Both the position numbers and the translations under genes were made by a program. The notes beneath the pieces were generated by a model. That model saw nothing but the letters and a program-made list of their open reading frames with translations. It did no database searches and was not told the origin of the DNA. Below, one piece after another: positions 34,101 through 43,500 of a stretch of DNA of 46,177 nucleotides. The stretch is from an uncultured Bacteroidales bacterium (GTDB lineage: Bacteria; Bacteroidota; Bacteroidia; Bacteroidales; Paludibacteraceae): NCBI GenBank assembly GCA_937885465.1, contig CAKZZM010000165.1:1-46177 (forward strand). Direction: 5' to 3'. Numbering within the stretch: the first letter of the stretch is position 1; every line of letters begins with the position of its first letter.

Positions 34101-34200
34101 TTTTTTGTTGGTCGGAATAGCCGAATGGTATTCGGCATAATTGACAATGTTTTTTTGTTTGTCGGAATAGCCGAATGGTATTCGGCATAATTGACAATGT
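34101..34200. repeat. 50-bp tandem repeat with internal palindrome upstream of aroE
   Basis: Two adjacent 50-bp units (34101-34150, 34151-34200) differ at one base. Each holds the hairpin GCCGAAT-GGT-ATTCGGC (34120-34136 and 34170-34186). They fill the gap between the lipoprotein gene and aroE. Confidence 0.92.
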
Positions 34201-34221
34201 TTTTAGATATTGATTATTAAG

Positions 34222-34773
34222 TTATTTGTCACTTTTGTATGTTCCTTGATAGTTAGTCTGATACCTGCCGCAGCGCATATCTATGTTCAGTGCTGCGGGG
34301 TTGCCGGCGGCATCGTATATCACTTTCCCTCTGAGGTTACGGATGGTGTAGCGTGGGTATTCGCCGAGTATGCCGGCGTAAGGAACGATACTATCGCCTT
34401 CCACCACGCCGTGAGTATCTATGCTGACGCGAGGTATGGTCATATCAATAGTTACGGGCATGTGATTGGAGAAGCAGATGCGGAACAATACTATATTGTA
34501 AAGGTCGTTTTCGTTTGGCAGTTTGTTTATTTCAGCCTCTATATTATTGCCGATATAGTCGTAAAAGAGGGTGTCGCCTTTGGCGTACCGTTTCCCCTCG
34601 AAAACAGTATCTTTATCAGCAATATCGTACGAACCATTAATTACCATCACCGTTCCGAGTATTCTGCCGGTAGGGGTGTCTTCTTCAAACAATCCCTGCT
34701 TTGGTGAGCATGATGTGACGGTGGGTGATAAGGCGATGATTAAGGCGTAAACAGCCGAGGTTATTTTTCTCAT
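34222..34773 (-). CDS. Hypothetical lipoprotein downstream of the TonB receptor
   Basis: The 183-residue product has a signal peptide with a lipobox (TVTSC), so it should be lipidated at residue 22. The mature protein is mostly beta: GTVMVINGSYDIADKD, then MPVTIDMTIPRVSIDTHG, then RYTIRNLRGKVIYD. I do not recognise the family. It starts 12 bp after the TonB-dependent receptor gene on the same strand, so it may be a surface or periplasmic partner of that receptor. Confidence 0.65.
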   Translation of the reverse strand: MRKITSAVYALIIALSPTVTSCSPKQGLFEEDTPTGRILGTVMVINGSYDIADKDTVFEGKRYAKGDTLFYDYIGNNIEAEINKLPNENDLYNIVLFRICFSNHMPVTIDMTIPRVSIDTHGVVEGDSIVPYAGILGEYPRYTIRNLRGKVIYDAAGNPAALNIDMRCGRYQTNYQGTYKSDK

Positions 34774-34785
34774 GCGCGATAATAT

Positions 34786-37284
34786 TTATATTTCGAGTGA
34801 TAATTTTGCACCGAAGGTTATCGGTTTTCCGCTTTGCATAAAGGTGTTTCCCATTGATACGAAGCGAAATACATTATATTGCGTATTTGTAAGATTCTTC
34901 CCCCAAAGTGAAAGGGTGATATATTTCATTTGTAGAACGATATTAGCGTTCAAGAGGGCGTAAAATGGTTGTGTTTCCGTGTTTTCTTCGTTCCAATATA
35001 TTTGTCCGAACGCCTGCGTATTCAAGTTAAGAAGAAGAGAGTGGAAAAAACTGTTGTTGAAGATAAAGCGATAGTCGATTCCTGCATTGAGAGTGTGGGC
35101 AGGTACGTATGGTATATTTTTGCCGGCATAGTCGTTTCTGCCGTTGTTGTAATGTGTGAAGAAAGCGTGTGTGTAGCCGTATGTTATATTTAGTGTTAGA
35201 TTTTTCCACCCTAAGTTCCCCTGTGCCTCGCCGCCCATGCTGCGTGAGTGTCCGGCATTGGTCATCAACCTGCCCGTGCCACGCTCCGGAAAGGTGGTCA
35301 GTTGTTGATTAAACACCTCTAATTCGTATAGGGTGATATTTCCGTTCAGGCGCAGGTCGTCATCGTATCTTATGTCGCCTGACCAGCCTACTTCGAAGTT
35401 AAGGGAGCGTTCCGGACGGTAGGTAATGACATCGCTTACGGTATATTCGCTCTCCTGAGCGAAATGTACCCCCATATCCGACATCATGTCGCTCATCATT
35501 TTGTTTTGCAAGATGTCGGAAAAGAGTTGTGTGTTGAACCCGCCCGCTTTATATCCTTCTGATACGGAAGCGAAAATGCTATTGAACGTTCGGAGACGTT
35601 CTCTACTATTGTGCGACGGGGAAGATCCTAACGGGGAGTCTGCCGATCCTTCGTGCGGAAAGTTATACCTTACGGCAAGTCGGGGTAGCACCTCGAAAGA
35701 CGGTAAGGTAGTTACTCCGCTGATGTGGCTGTGAATAGGACGATAATTTTGCAGTACATTCTCTATTGTATAATGTATGGTAGCGTCTGAGGCATAGATA
35801 AAATGTTGAAACTCGTAGTTCAGGCGAAGTCCCGCTTCAAGTTGAACATTTTTGAAAGTAAGAAAAGAAGAGTGATAGATACCCGCCTCTACTTGTTGGG
35901 TTAAGAAAGCATCGTTGATGACGAAATTATTCTCTTGCAGAGCGATGTTGATATTGTCGGCAAAGCCGGCAGAATGGATGCCGTTATTGGCATTCTTGAG
36001 GATAAGTGAGTCAATGCCTGTTTGCTTAAAATGCACGGGTGCAGACATGCGGTTGTGGGTGTAGGCGAGGCTGAGTCCCGTTATGCCGTACCACGAATAG
36101 CCGTTGCCGAAGCATAAGTTTTTTTCGGGTGTCAGCGCCAACTCTTGACTTATATTATGCACCCGCTGCTGTTGCTGTAAGGTGAAGTAGGGTAGGGGGG
36201 TGTAGTCTTGGTCCATATTCATGCGGTCGTATAGCATCTGCCACGCCGTTGTGCCGCTTAGGTTCATTTTGTCGAAGTGCAACAAGTAGGTGAGTCCTGT
36301 TTGTGCGCTATGGCGAGTATATTCGCACGGGTCATTGTGGCTCACAGGTTTCTCCGGTGCGTGATACGGAAATCCCGATTGCCCGATGTAGTTATACGCC
36401 GCCGTAATCTGCAATTTATCGTTTTCCTTTTCCGCCTTTTCCGTGCTTGTTGTGCTCTGTTTTATTTTACTGACATCATACTTTATCCGCACGCCGCTTT
36501 CGTCTATTCGGTCCGCTTTCTCACCGTTGAAGGTGTTGGTGAAGTGTCCGTCGCTATGCCGATAATATGCATTTATCGCAAAACCCTGTACTTTGTCACT
36601 TTGTACTTTGTCACTTTGTACTTCGTCATTTGGTACTTTGTCACTTTGTACTTTGTCACTTTGTACTTTTATATATTGTCCTGCTTTGACTTCTATGGTG
36701 TTGGCATTGCCGTATCCGACGGAAGCTCGAGTGCCTTGCCATTCTAAGGGCGATAGTGTTTCTAAAACCATAACTCCGCCGATAGTGTTTCGTCCGAATA
36801 GTGAGCCTTGCGGACCTCGATAGACGCGCACTGAGCGGACATCTTCGAGACTGAAATCGTAGGAGTTTTTATTGGCAAGTCCGATGCCGTCAATATACAT
36901 TCCCATAACCGGATTATCAATGCGTGCGCCGAGACCGCGAACATAGATTGACGAAGTCATGCGGCTGCCGTAATCAGGAACATAGAGATTAGGTACAAGG
37001 GCGGAGAATTCTTTATAGTTGAGGCGTTGCTCGTTTTCTATCTTACGCAGAGCAAAGGCGGAAACGGGGGATGTTATTGTCTGTTGTTGTACTCTTATTC
37101 GTGTATTGATAACCTCTATCTCTTGAATAGTATCTTCGCGAGAGAATTCCGACGATGTCCTTGCGTGTATAGTGGAAAACGCCTCCGAGCGTTCAAAAAT
37201 AGAGGTGCAACACAGCAATAAGAAAAGAGCCGATATTCGATAATAAGCGGAGTGAAATAATATGTTGCGATGAGTACTATACAT
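34786..37284 (-). CDS. TonB-dependent outer-membrane receptor with repeat insertions
   Basis: The plug domain (about 65-185) has SSIYVRGLGARID, MYIDGIGL and VYRGPQGSLFGRNTIGGV. The rest is a 22-strand-type barrel ending in FGAKLSLEI. It lacks the CarboxypepD-reg domain of SusC-type transporters, so the ligand is more likely a metal chelate, cobalamin or another small molecule (inference). Repeat DNA is read through at three places. FERSEAFST comes just after the signal-peptide core (30-38). Five QSDKV-type units lie at 206-233 in the first barrel hairpins. RERLRTF lies near 568. All are in frame. The promoter is so close that the mRNA is nearly leaderless. Confidence 0.92.
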   Translation of the reverse strand: MYSTHRNILFHSAYYRISALFLLLCCTSIFERSEAFSTIHARTSSEFSREDTIQEIEVINTRIRVQQQTITSPVSAFALRKIENEQRLNYKEFSALVPNLYVPDYGSRMTSSIYVRGLGARIDNPVMGMYIDGIGLANKNSYDFSLEDVRSVRVYRGPQGSLFGRNTIGGVMVLETLSPLEWQGTRASVGYGNANTIEVKAGQYIKVQSDKVQSDKVPNDEVQSDKVQSDKVQGFAINAYYRHSDGHFTNTFNGEKADRIDESGVRIKYDVSKIKQSTTSTEKAEKENDKLQITAAYNYIGQSGFPYHAPEKPVSHNDPCEYTRHSAQTGLTYLLHFDKMNLSGTTAWQMLYDRMNMDQDYTPLPYFTLQQQQRVHNISQELALTPEKNLCFGNGYSWYGITGLSLAYTHNRMSAPVHFKQTGIDSLILKNANNGIHSAGFADNINIALQENNFVINDAFLTQQVEAGIYHSSFLTFKNVQLEAGLRLNYEFQHFIYASDATIHYTIENVLQNYRPIHSHISGVTTLPSFEVLPRLAVRYNFPHEGSADSPLGSSPSHNSRERLRTFNSIFASVSEGYKAGGFNTQLFSDILQNKMMSDMMSDMGVHFAQESEYTVSDVITYRPERSLNFEVGWSGDIRYDDDLRLNGNITLYELEVFNQQLTTFPERGTGRLMTNAGHSRSMGGEAQGNLGWKNLTLNITYGYTHAFFTHYNNGRNDYAGKNIPYVPAHTLNAGIDYRFIFNNSFFHSLLLNLNTQAFGQIYWNEENTETQPFYALLNANIVLQMKYITLSLWGKNLTNTQYNVFRFVSMGNTFMQSGKPITFGAKLSLEI
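35584..35608. repeat. Family-1 hairpin repeat inside the TonB receptor gene, copy A
   Basis: Stem GAACGT-TCGGAG-ACGTTC followed by TCTACTA; read on the coding strand as RERLRTF in the barrel region. Confidence 0.9.
36588..36669. repeat. 15-bp tandem repeat inside the TonB receptor gene
   Basis: More than five units of the CTTTGTACTTTGTCA type with small changes. On the coding (minus) strand they read KVQSD repeats, a hydrophilic stretch. It is the reverse reading of the DNA that builds signal-peptide cores at 33181 and 45316. Confidence 0.9.
37170..37197. repeat. Family-1 hairpin repeat inside the TonB receptor gene, copy B
   Basis: GC-paired variant (AACGC-CTCCGA-GCGTT), outermost pair A/C mismatched. 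It reads FERSEAFST directly after the signal-peptide core. Confidence 0.9.
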
Positions 37285-37289
37285 TATTG

Positions 37290-37320
37290 CAAAATTACTG
37301 CTTTTTGTCCGAATGACAAA
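37290..37320 (-). promoter_or_regulatory. Consensus promoter of the TonB receptor gene
   Basis: On the minus strand: TTTG (37320-37317), 19 nt, TAATTTTG (37297-37290), a full match to the Bacteroidetes consensus. Only 5 nt separate the -7 element from the ATG at 37284. Confidence 0.8.
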
Positions 37321-37425
37321 ACTTGTATTGCAAAATCACAACAAATGATGATTCTTGCGTACATAAGCATAATTTTGAATTTTAGCTGTGTTAGTAAAAT
37401 AAATTTCAAAAATTTGCTAAAAAAC

Positions 37426-37456
37426 TTTGTTATCTAAAAAAAAAGCAGTAACTTTA
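37426..37456 (+). promoter_or_regulatory. Probable promoter of the galactan utilisation locus
   Basis: TTTG (37426-37429), 19 nt, TAACTTTA (37449-37456); one mismatch in the last base of the -7 element. It leaves a leader of roughly 125 nt before the GH53 gene. Confidence 0.6.
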
Positions 37457-37459
37457 TTC

Positions 37460-37560
37460 AATTGTAACTTTCAACTTTCACTACTTGGGACGCAATCGGC
37501 TCGGTTGCGATAACCAATTGTAACTTTCACTTTTCGACTGTAACTTTCAACTTTCAACTG
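37460..37560. repeat. Repeat-rich leader: hairpin GCAATCG-GCT-CGGTTGC and AACTTTCAACT words
   Basis: A hairpin at 37492-37508 has the same GGGACGCA lead and GCT loop as the units in the first gene (737-753). Two stem positions differ there but still pair (one G-C to A-T, one A-T to T-G). It is flanked by ATTGTAACTTTCA copies (37461 and about 37517) and further AACTTTCAACT words. The 305-bp gap between the divergent genes otherwise holds only the two promoters. Confidence 0.75.
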
Positions 37561-37589
37561 ATGACAACCTAAAGTCTAATCAATAATAT

Positions 37590-39080
37590 ATGAAAAACAA
37601 ATTTTGTCTATTTCCTGTCAAGCGCAGGATTGCTTTACTATTGTTAGTGGTAGGCGTTCTTTTGGGCTGTTCGGCTCGGCATCTCGGTGAGATGGATACA
37701 CCTCAACCTCAGCAGCAGGTGGTTGAAGTGCAGACCTTGTCGGGAAACGTTAATGTAGAAAACGGTATTTATGATCTTGAGTTTTATGTTCGCGGAACAG
37801 ACGATGCTGTACTTGTTGTGTCGGCAGGTGAGTTAACCTCAGCCGTCTCTCTCAGTGAAACCCTATGGAAGCACGCTTTCGTGAGAGGTGTTGAGGTTAC
37901 GGGCGGCACTCTCAGCCTTGATGCCAAGGTTATTGAAAGCGGTGCGAAGTATGAATTGAAAGCCGCCTATCTGAAAGCAGTATATGAAAAACGCCCCTTT
38001 ATTAAAGGCGGTGACTTCTCTATGATTACTCAGGTTGAGAATAACGGCGGTGCTTATTCTGATATGTCGGGCAATGCCGGCGACCCGTTTATGCTTAGTG
38101 CCCAAAACGGTATGAACCTCGCCCGCCTCAGATTATATAACGACCCCGGCAACGCTGATTACTATCCGAGTAATCAGATGTATAAAGGTGTGCAGGACGA
38201 GGCAAATATTCTTGCGCTTGCAAAACGAGCCAAAGAAGCGGGAATGGAGATTGAACTCACTTTCCATTATAGCGACTATTGGACCAATGGTGCAGAGCAG
38301 TATAAACCGCACGAGTGGAAAAATTACACTAATGAGCAGTTGCACGAGGCGATGTATTCCTATACTAAGTCTTTTCTTGAAAAGATGGTGGCACAAGGCA
38401 CTGCACCTCAGTATGTGTCGCTCGGTAATGAGATACAGTCAGGTATCCTCTTCGATAGGATAGAGGACGGCGAGTCGGCTCCGCGCGACAGCGCGAGCGG
38501 CTATTGCGACGATATGAATAATCTCGCGGCGTTGCTTGCGCAAGGCAGTAAGGCGGTCAGAGAGGTGTGCCCCGAAGCGAAGATTATTTTGCATCTGACA
38601 ACGAGCGAGTCAATCGACGAAGGTACATATAAGTGGTTCTTATCTGCTATGAGGAATAATAACCTCGATTATGATGTAATAGGTGCTTCGTATTATCCCT
38701 TCTACGGCAATAGGACGATAGAGGAGATGATAACTTTTGCCAACAACCTTACCGCTTTCTACGATAAGGATTTTATCTTTATGGAAGTAGGCTTTGCCTG
38801 GGCTGAGACTTTGGCAGACGGCTCTTTAGGACAGATTGCTGATAATAAGCCTTATGAGAATATGACAGAAGAGGCACAGCGAGAGTTTATGCTCTCACTC
38901 TCAGAGCAGATAAAGGTTAATGGCGATAGGATCATCGGTTATATTTATTGGGATCCCGTCTATATCGCCGCACCTAACTGCGGCTGGAAACAAGATGAGA
39001 AGAATGTAACGGGAAACTCTACTCTCTTCGACTTCAGCGGTAAGATGTTACCTGCTTGGGAGGCGATAAAGTATAATTAA
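37590..39080 (+). CDS. GH53 endo-beta-1,4-galactanase lipoprotein
   Basis: The product should cut beta-1,4-galactan side chains of pectin at the cell surface. A lipoprotein signal (LLLVVGVLLGC, C27) is followed by a beta domain (about 45-130, VENGIYDLEFYVRG) of the kind that precedes Bacteroidetes GH53 domains. The GH53 barrel starts at about 137 (FIKGGDFSMITQVE). The acid/base is E281 (SLGNEIQSG) and the nucleophile E399 (FIFMEVGFAW). It heads the plus-strand locus with a surface-binding lipoprotein, SusC and SusD, like the galactan locus of Bacteroides thetaiotaomicron. Confidence 0.93.
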   Translation: MKNKFCLFPVKRRIALLLLVVGVLLGCSARHLGEMDTPQPQQQVVEVQTLSGNVNVENGIYDLEFYVRGTDDAVLVVSAGELTSAVSLSETLWKHAFVRGVEVTGGTLSLDAKVIESGAKYELKAAYLKAVYEKRPFIKGGDFSMITQVENNGGAYSDMSGNAGDPFMLSAQNGMNLARLRLYNDPGNADYYPSNQMYKGVQDEANILALAKRAKEAGMEIELTFHYSDYWTNGAEQYKPHEWKNYTNEQLHEAMYSYTKSFLEKMVAQGTAPQYVSLGNEIQSGILFDRIEDGESAPRDSASGYCDDMNNLAALLAQGSKAVREVCPEAKIILHLTTSESIDEGTYKWFLSAMRNNNLDYDVIGASYYPFYGNRTIEEMITFANNLTAFYDKDFIFMEVGFAWAETLADGSLGQIADNKPYENMTEEAQREFMLSLSEQIKVNGDRIIGYIYWDPVYIAAPNCGWKQDEKNVTGNSTLFDFSGKMLPAWEAIKYN

Positions 39081-39129
39081 GTCAATTGTGCGTCAATGTG
39101 CGATATGTGCGAGAGTTAAAATCAATGTA

Positions 39130-39149
39130 ATCGCGCATTAATGTGCGAT
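39130..39149. other. Near-perfect 20-nt palindrome between GH53 and the binding lipoprotein
   Basis: ATCGCGCATT-AATGTGCGAT is palindromic except for one G/T pair. The word AATGTGCGAT also occurs at about 39095. It may be another dispersed repeat or an operator; the sequence alone does not decide. Confidence 0.5.
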
Positions 39150-39173
39150 GCTAATAAGCAGAAAAAAACAAGT

Positions 39174-40514
39174 ATGAAGAAGAAAATATTTTTAGTTATC
39201 TTTGGCGTGGCAGCGTTGCTGACTGCGTGCAAGGAGGAGGGAGCAGATTTGCGCCCGGGACTATATGTCGATACCGAACTTATTGATGCCTTCCCCGGAA
39301 AGGAAATAAGCATTGCGGGACAAGCGTCTTGCTATACCGGTTTGCAGTCGCTTACTATCAGTTGCGATGCGTGGAAGATATCAGAGATAACTGACTTGAG
39401 CAGCCAAAAACCGGTTGTGTGGAATTTTGACTACTCTTTCTCAGTGCCTGCCGATGCTACTTTTCCACAGGAGCTATTGATAACAGCAACAGATGTGTAT
39501 GGCACGCAGATGAAGAAGACGATAACTATGCGTTATACCCCTGCTACCACAGCCCCGTATATAGGCGGGCTGAAGAAGCAAATAGCTATCGAGTATGACG
39601 AGGCAACGGGCGAGGGTGTTTGTGCTTTGAAACCGCTTCTCTATGGCGAAGATATGTTGCTAAAGGCTGAAGTGAAGATACCGTCAGTAGGTTACGATGA
39701 GACCTTTCCCCTCACCAAAAGAGAGGAAACGATACAGATTAACTATGTGTTCACTGCACGCGGTTCGTATCCGATGACGATTGAACTGACCGATAATTCA
39801 GGTAACACAACATTGTCAGAGCATATATTAGTGGTGATGCTTCCTGAGGTGCTTGATGAGGTAAGCGATTATCCTTATATGTTCGCTTTCAAGAGTAATA
39901 CGGACGAGGACGATTATGTATTCGGCTATTATCAATATATGAGCCGTCAGGATAACTATCAGTATCAGGTGTTTGTATATGCGGAAAGCGACGAGACGGA
40001 GTTTATGTTCACACCGACATTAGAAACGAACGGTGCTGTTCTCTTCGGTGAGTCGCCTCTTGTAGAAGAGCGTATAATCAGTGTGCAGTCGCAACCCGGA
40101 TATGTGCAGGGTTTCAAACCCGGCAAAGGTTATTGGGGCTTATGGGTCGATATTCGCAATAATGAGATCTCCAAGTGGAAATTTGACACTTCCGATGCTG
40201 ATGTGAGTCCGCTGTATTACTCTGCCGACTGGAACGGCTGGTCGTTCACGCAGATGGAGCAGGGTGAGACACTCTATCAGCAGAAGAGTGACATTACTAT
40301 ATACAAAGGTAATCAGTATTTCTGCTTCTCCACTATGACCGATTGGTCGCACATGTGGCGTTGCTGGAAGGCGGACGGCGGTGAGACAGCAGGCTGGTGG
40401 TTCTCGGAAGACGGCGCAGGCGATGGTGCTTCGCTGCCGACTATTGCGGAAGATATAAATGCTACTATCAGTTTCGATACAGCAATTAAGTGGTGTTACA
40501 TAATCAAAAAATAG
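39174..40514 (+). CDS. SusE/F-like surface glycan-binding lipoprotein
   Basis: The ATG at 39174 gives MKKKIFLVIFGVAALLTAC with the lipidated cysteine at residue 19; an ATG 11 codons earlier would spoil the signal peptide. The mature protein begins with two Ig-like beta domains (GKEISIAGQASCY to TITMRYTP, then to HILVVMLPE). A larger C-terminal domain rich in Trp and Tyr (YWGLWVDIRNNEISKWKF, WNGWSFTQME, WRCWKADGGETAGWWF) suits sugar binding. Position directly before susC (8 bp) marks it as the surface glycan-binding protein of the locus. The ligand, presumably galactan, is inferred from the GH53 neighbours. Confidence 0.8.
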   Translation: MKKKIFLVIFGVAALLTACKEEGADLRPGLYVDTELIDAFPGKEISIAGQASCYTGLQSLTISCDAWKISEITDLSSQKPVVWNFDYSFSVPADATFPQELLITATDVYGTQMKKTITMRYTPATTAPYIGGLKKQIAIEYDEATGEGVCALKPLLYGEDMLLKAEVKIPSVGYDETFPLTKREETIQINYVFTARGSYPMTIELTDNSGNTTLSEHILVVMLPEVLDEVSDYPYMFAFKSNTDEDDYVFGYYQYMSRQDNYQYQVFVYAESDETEFMFTPTLETNGAVLFGESPLVEERIISVQSQPGYVQGFKPGKGYWGLWVDIRNNEISKWKFDTSDADVSPLYYSADWNGWSFTQMEQGETLYQQKSDITIYKGNQYFCFSTMTDWSHMWRCWKADGGETAGWWFSEDGAGDGASLPTIAEDINATISFDTAIKWCYIIKK

Positions 40515-40522
40515 TATAAGCT

Positions 40523-43500
40523 ATGAAAGCAAAATTCCGTTCTTTACCCGCATATTCTGCGAGCGGGAAATATATATTCTTATTCGCCTTTTTGATGTCG
40601 GCATCGCTGTTGTTTGCTGATATTACGGGTGTCGTGTTTGACGAGACGGGTGAACCTGTAATTGGCGCAAGTGTAGTCATTGAAGGCACGACATCGGGTA
40701 CCGTTACCGATTTCGACGGTAATTTTACATTGAATGCAACGGCAGGTCAGAACCTTGTGTTCTCTTATATGGGTTATGTTACTCAGACCATTCCTGCCGC
40801 TGCTAATATGAGTGTTACGCTACTGCCTGATACGAAGGTGATTGACGAGGTGGTAGTTATTGGTTATGGCGCTTCGAAGAAGAGCAATATATCCGGTTCG
40901 GTAGAGGTTGTTAAGGCTGACGAGTTGCCGAAGGCTGCTTCCGCCAGTGTGGGTGAGATGCTCCGCGGTCGAACAAGCGGTATGTTTATCTCCTCCAACT
41001 CTGCTTCGCCCGGTGCTTCACAGTCGATAACTATTCGCGGCGGTCTGTCAGGGCAGAAACCTCTTATCGTCATTGACGGTATCCCGCAGTTGCAGGCGAG
41101 CAGCCTTAATAGCGGAACAGGCTATAGCGGAAGCGACAAAGATAACTCACTTATCAATATCTCGCCTGACGATATTGAGAGTATCAATATCTTGAAAGAT
41201 GCGTCAGCAGCATCCATTTACGGTTCTGACGCTTCCGGCGGTGTTATCCTTATAACCACCAAGCGAGGTAAAGAGGGTAAGGCGGAGGTTACCTATTCGG
41301 GTTCCGTCGCCTTCCAAACGATAAAAGATGCGCCTCAGTTCCTCGATGCCAAAGGTTTTATGACGGAGCAGAATAGAGTGTTTGAAGAATTAGACAAATC
41401 AGACGAGAAACGTTATTCGCAGTCGCAGATAGATAATTATGTAGGTCGCGGTACCGATTGGATGAAGCAGGTTACTCGTATGGGTCTTGTTAATGAACAT
41501 AACCTCAGCGTCAATGGCGGTTCGGAGAATACGAAGTACCTGTTCTCTCTCGGTATTTATGATCACAAAGGTATAGCCAAGAACAATGATATGCAGCGTA
41601 TCACGGGGCGTATCAACCTCGACCAAAATTTCGGCAAGTATGTTCGTGCCGGCGTCAATACCTCGTTCACGAGCCTCAAGTATAATGATGTGCCGTTGGG
41701 CGATAGCAGGCAGTCGGACGCTGCGCTTATCTATTCTGCAATGACCTTCAATCCGACGGTGCCGGTGTATAATATTGACGGGTCGTATGCCGATAATCCC
41801 GACAGGCCGAATATCTATCCTAATCCCGTCAGCCTATTGGACATAACCGATATGTCGTATTCTCGCGATGTATTCCTGACGGGCTATATTGAGGTGAAAC
41901 CGATAAAGGACTTGACTATTCGTGCTACGGGTGGTGTGGATATGAAGTTTTCGGGCGCAGATCAGTATGTGCCGACTACGACGCTCAAAGGTGCCAGCCT
42001 TAACGGACAAGCATCAAAGCAGACGAGTAACAATAAGTTAGGCATCATCAATGCTACTGCTACCTACGCTCATAATTGGAATAACGAACATGACCTAAGC
42101 GTTATGGCAGGTTGGGAGTGGAAGAAAAATATGTGGGACGGACATGGTGTCGTTACCTCCGATTTCCCGACCGATAACTCCCTTATGAACAATATCGGTA
42201 CAGCCGAGATGGAGAACCCTAATATCTGGTCAAGCAAAGGCTCAAGCCAAATGGCATCATTCATCGGTCGTGCTTCTTATACTGCACTCAATCGCTATAT
42301 CGTTACTTTCAATATTCGTGTTGACGGCAGTAGTAACTTCTCTAAGCAGCACCAATGGGGAACCTTCCCCGGCGTCAGTCTGGCGTGGCGCCTGAGCGAG
42401 GAAGATTGGATGAAGAGCGTTAGTTGGGTGAGCGACTTGAAGTTGCGCGGTGGTTATGGTCAGACAGGTAATGCCGGCAGCCTGACAGGTATCAACACTA
42501 TCTATAGTGTTAGTCGCGGTTCGTATGTTATTGACGGCTCACTTGTCAATGGTATAGGTCTTTCCAAACTCGGTAACCCGGATCTTAAATGGGAAACATT
42601 GTCGGATGCAAACCTTGCCCTCGATTTCGGATTTTTCAAAGGTCGCTTGACGGGGTCGTTGGAGTTCTATCAGAGAGATCGCTCGGATGTTATTCTGACA
42701 AAGAGCCTTATGTCGTATAACGAGATAAACACCATCGACTATAACAGTAAGGCGGTATATCGCAGCCGCGGTGTGGAACTGACGCTGCATACAGTCAATG
42801 TGGATACTAAACTATTCGGTTGGACGAGCGATGTGTGCTTCTCTTACTATCGCAATCAGACCATCACCCGCGATGAAGATTTCATCCCCGCACCTTATCA
42901 GGCTTGGGTGGAAGATTGGGGAAATGTGTACGGTTACCTGACTGACGGGATAGTTCAGGCAGGCGAGAGTTATCCGCATCTGCCCAACTCTCTTCCGGGG
43001 TCAATCAAATATTTAGATATCAACGGATATGTGTATGAGGCAGACGGCGAGACTATCAAGCGCGACAGCGAAGGCAGATATGTGTTGTCGGGCTCGCCCG
43101 ACGGAAAATTAGACCAGGCTGATATGGTTAAACTCGGCAATACAACGCCGATTCCTTTCTCCTTCAATAATACTTTCCGTATTTGGGATTTCGACCTCAA
43201 TATCTATCTTTACGGCTCGCTCAACGGCTATAAGCAGAATGACGTTCTCTATCAGTCGTCAGTCGGTATTGCCGACTTAGTCTATGGCGTGAATGCTTTG
43301 ACGGCAGTTACTAACCGTTGGACATACCAAAATCAAGCGGGGTCGCTGCCGGGTGTGGCAGAGCAGGGGTCAGGTATAGAGCCTTCCGCCTCAAACTTCT
43401 TCTACGAGAACGCGTGGTTCCTTCGTTTGGATAATATATCGCTCGGCTATAACTTCCCGTCGAAGTTGTTCAACGGCTATGTCAAGAGTGCCCGCATCTA

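Noticed and set aside
36277..36747. 156-codon open frame on the plus strand
   Set aside because: It is antisense to the TonB receptor gene and stays open partly because of the 15-bp tandem repeat; no domain is seen.
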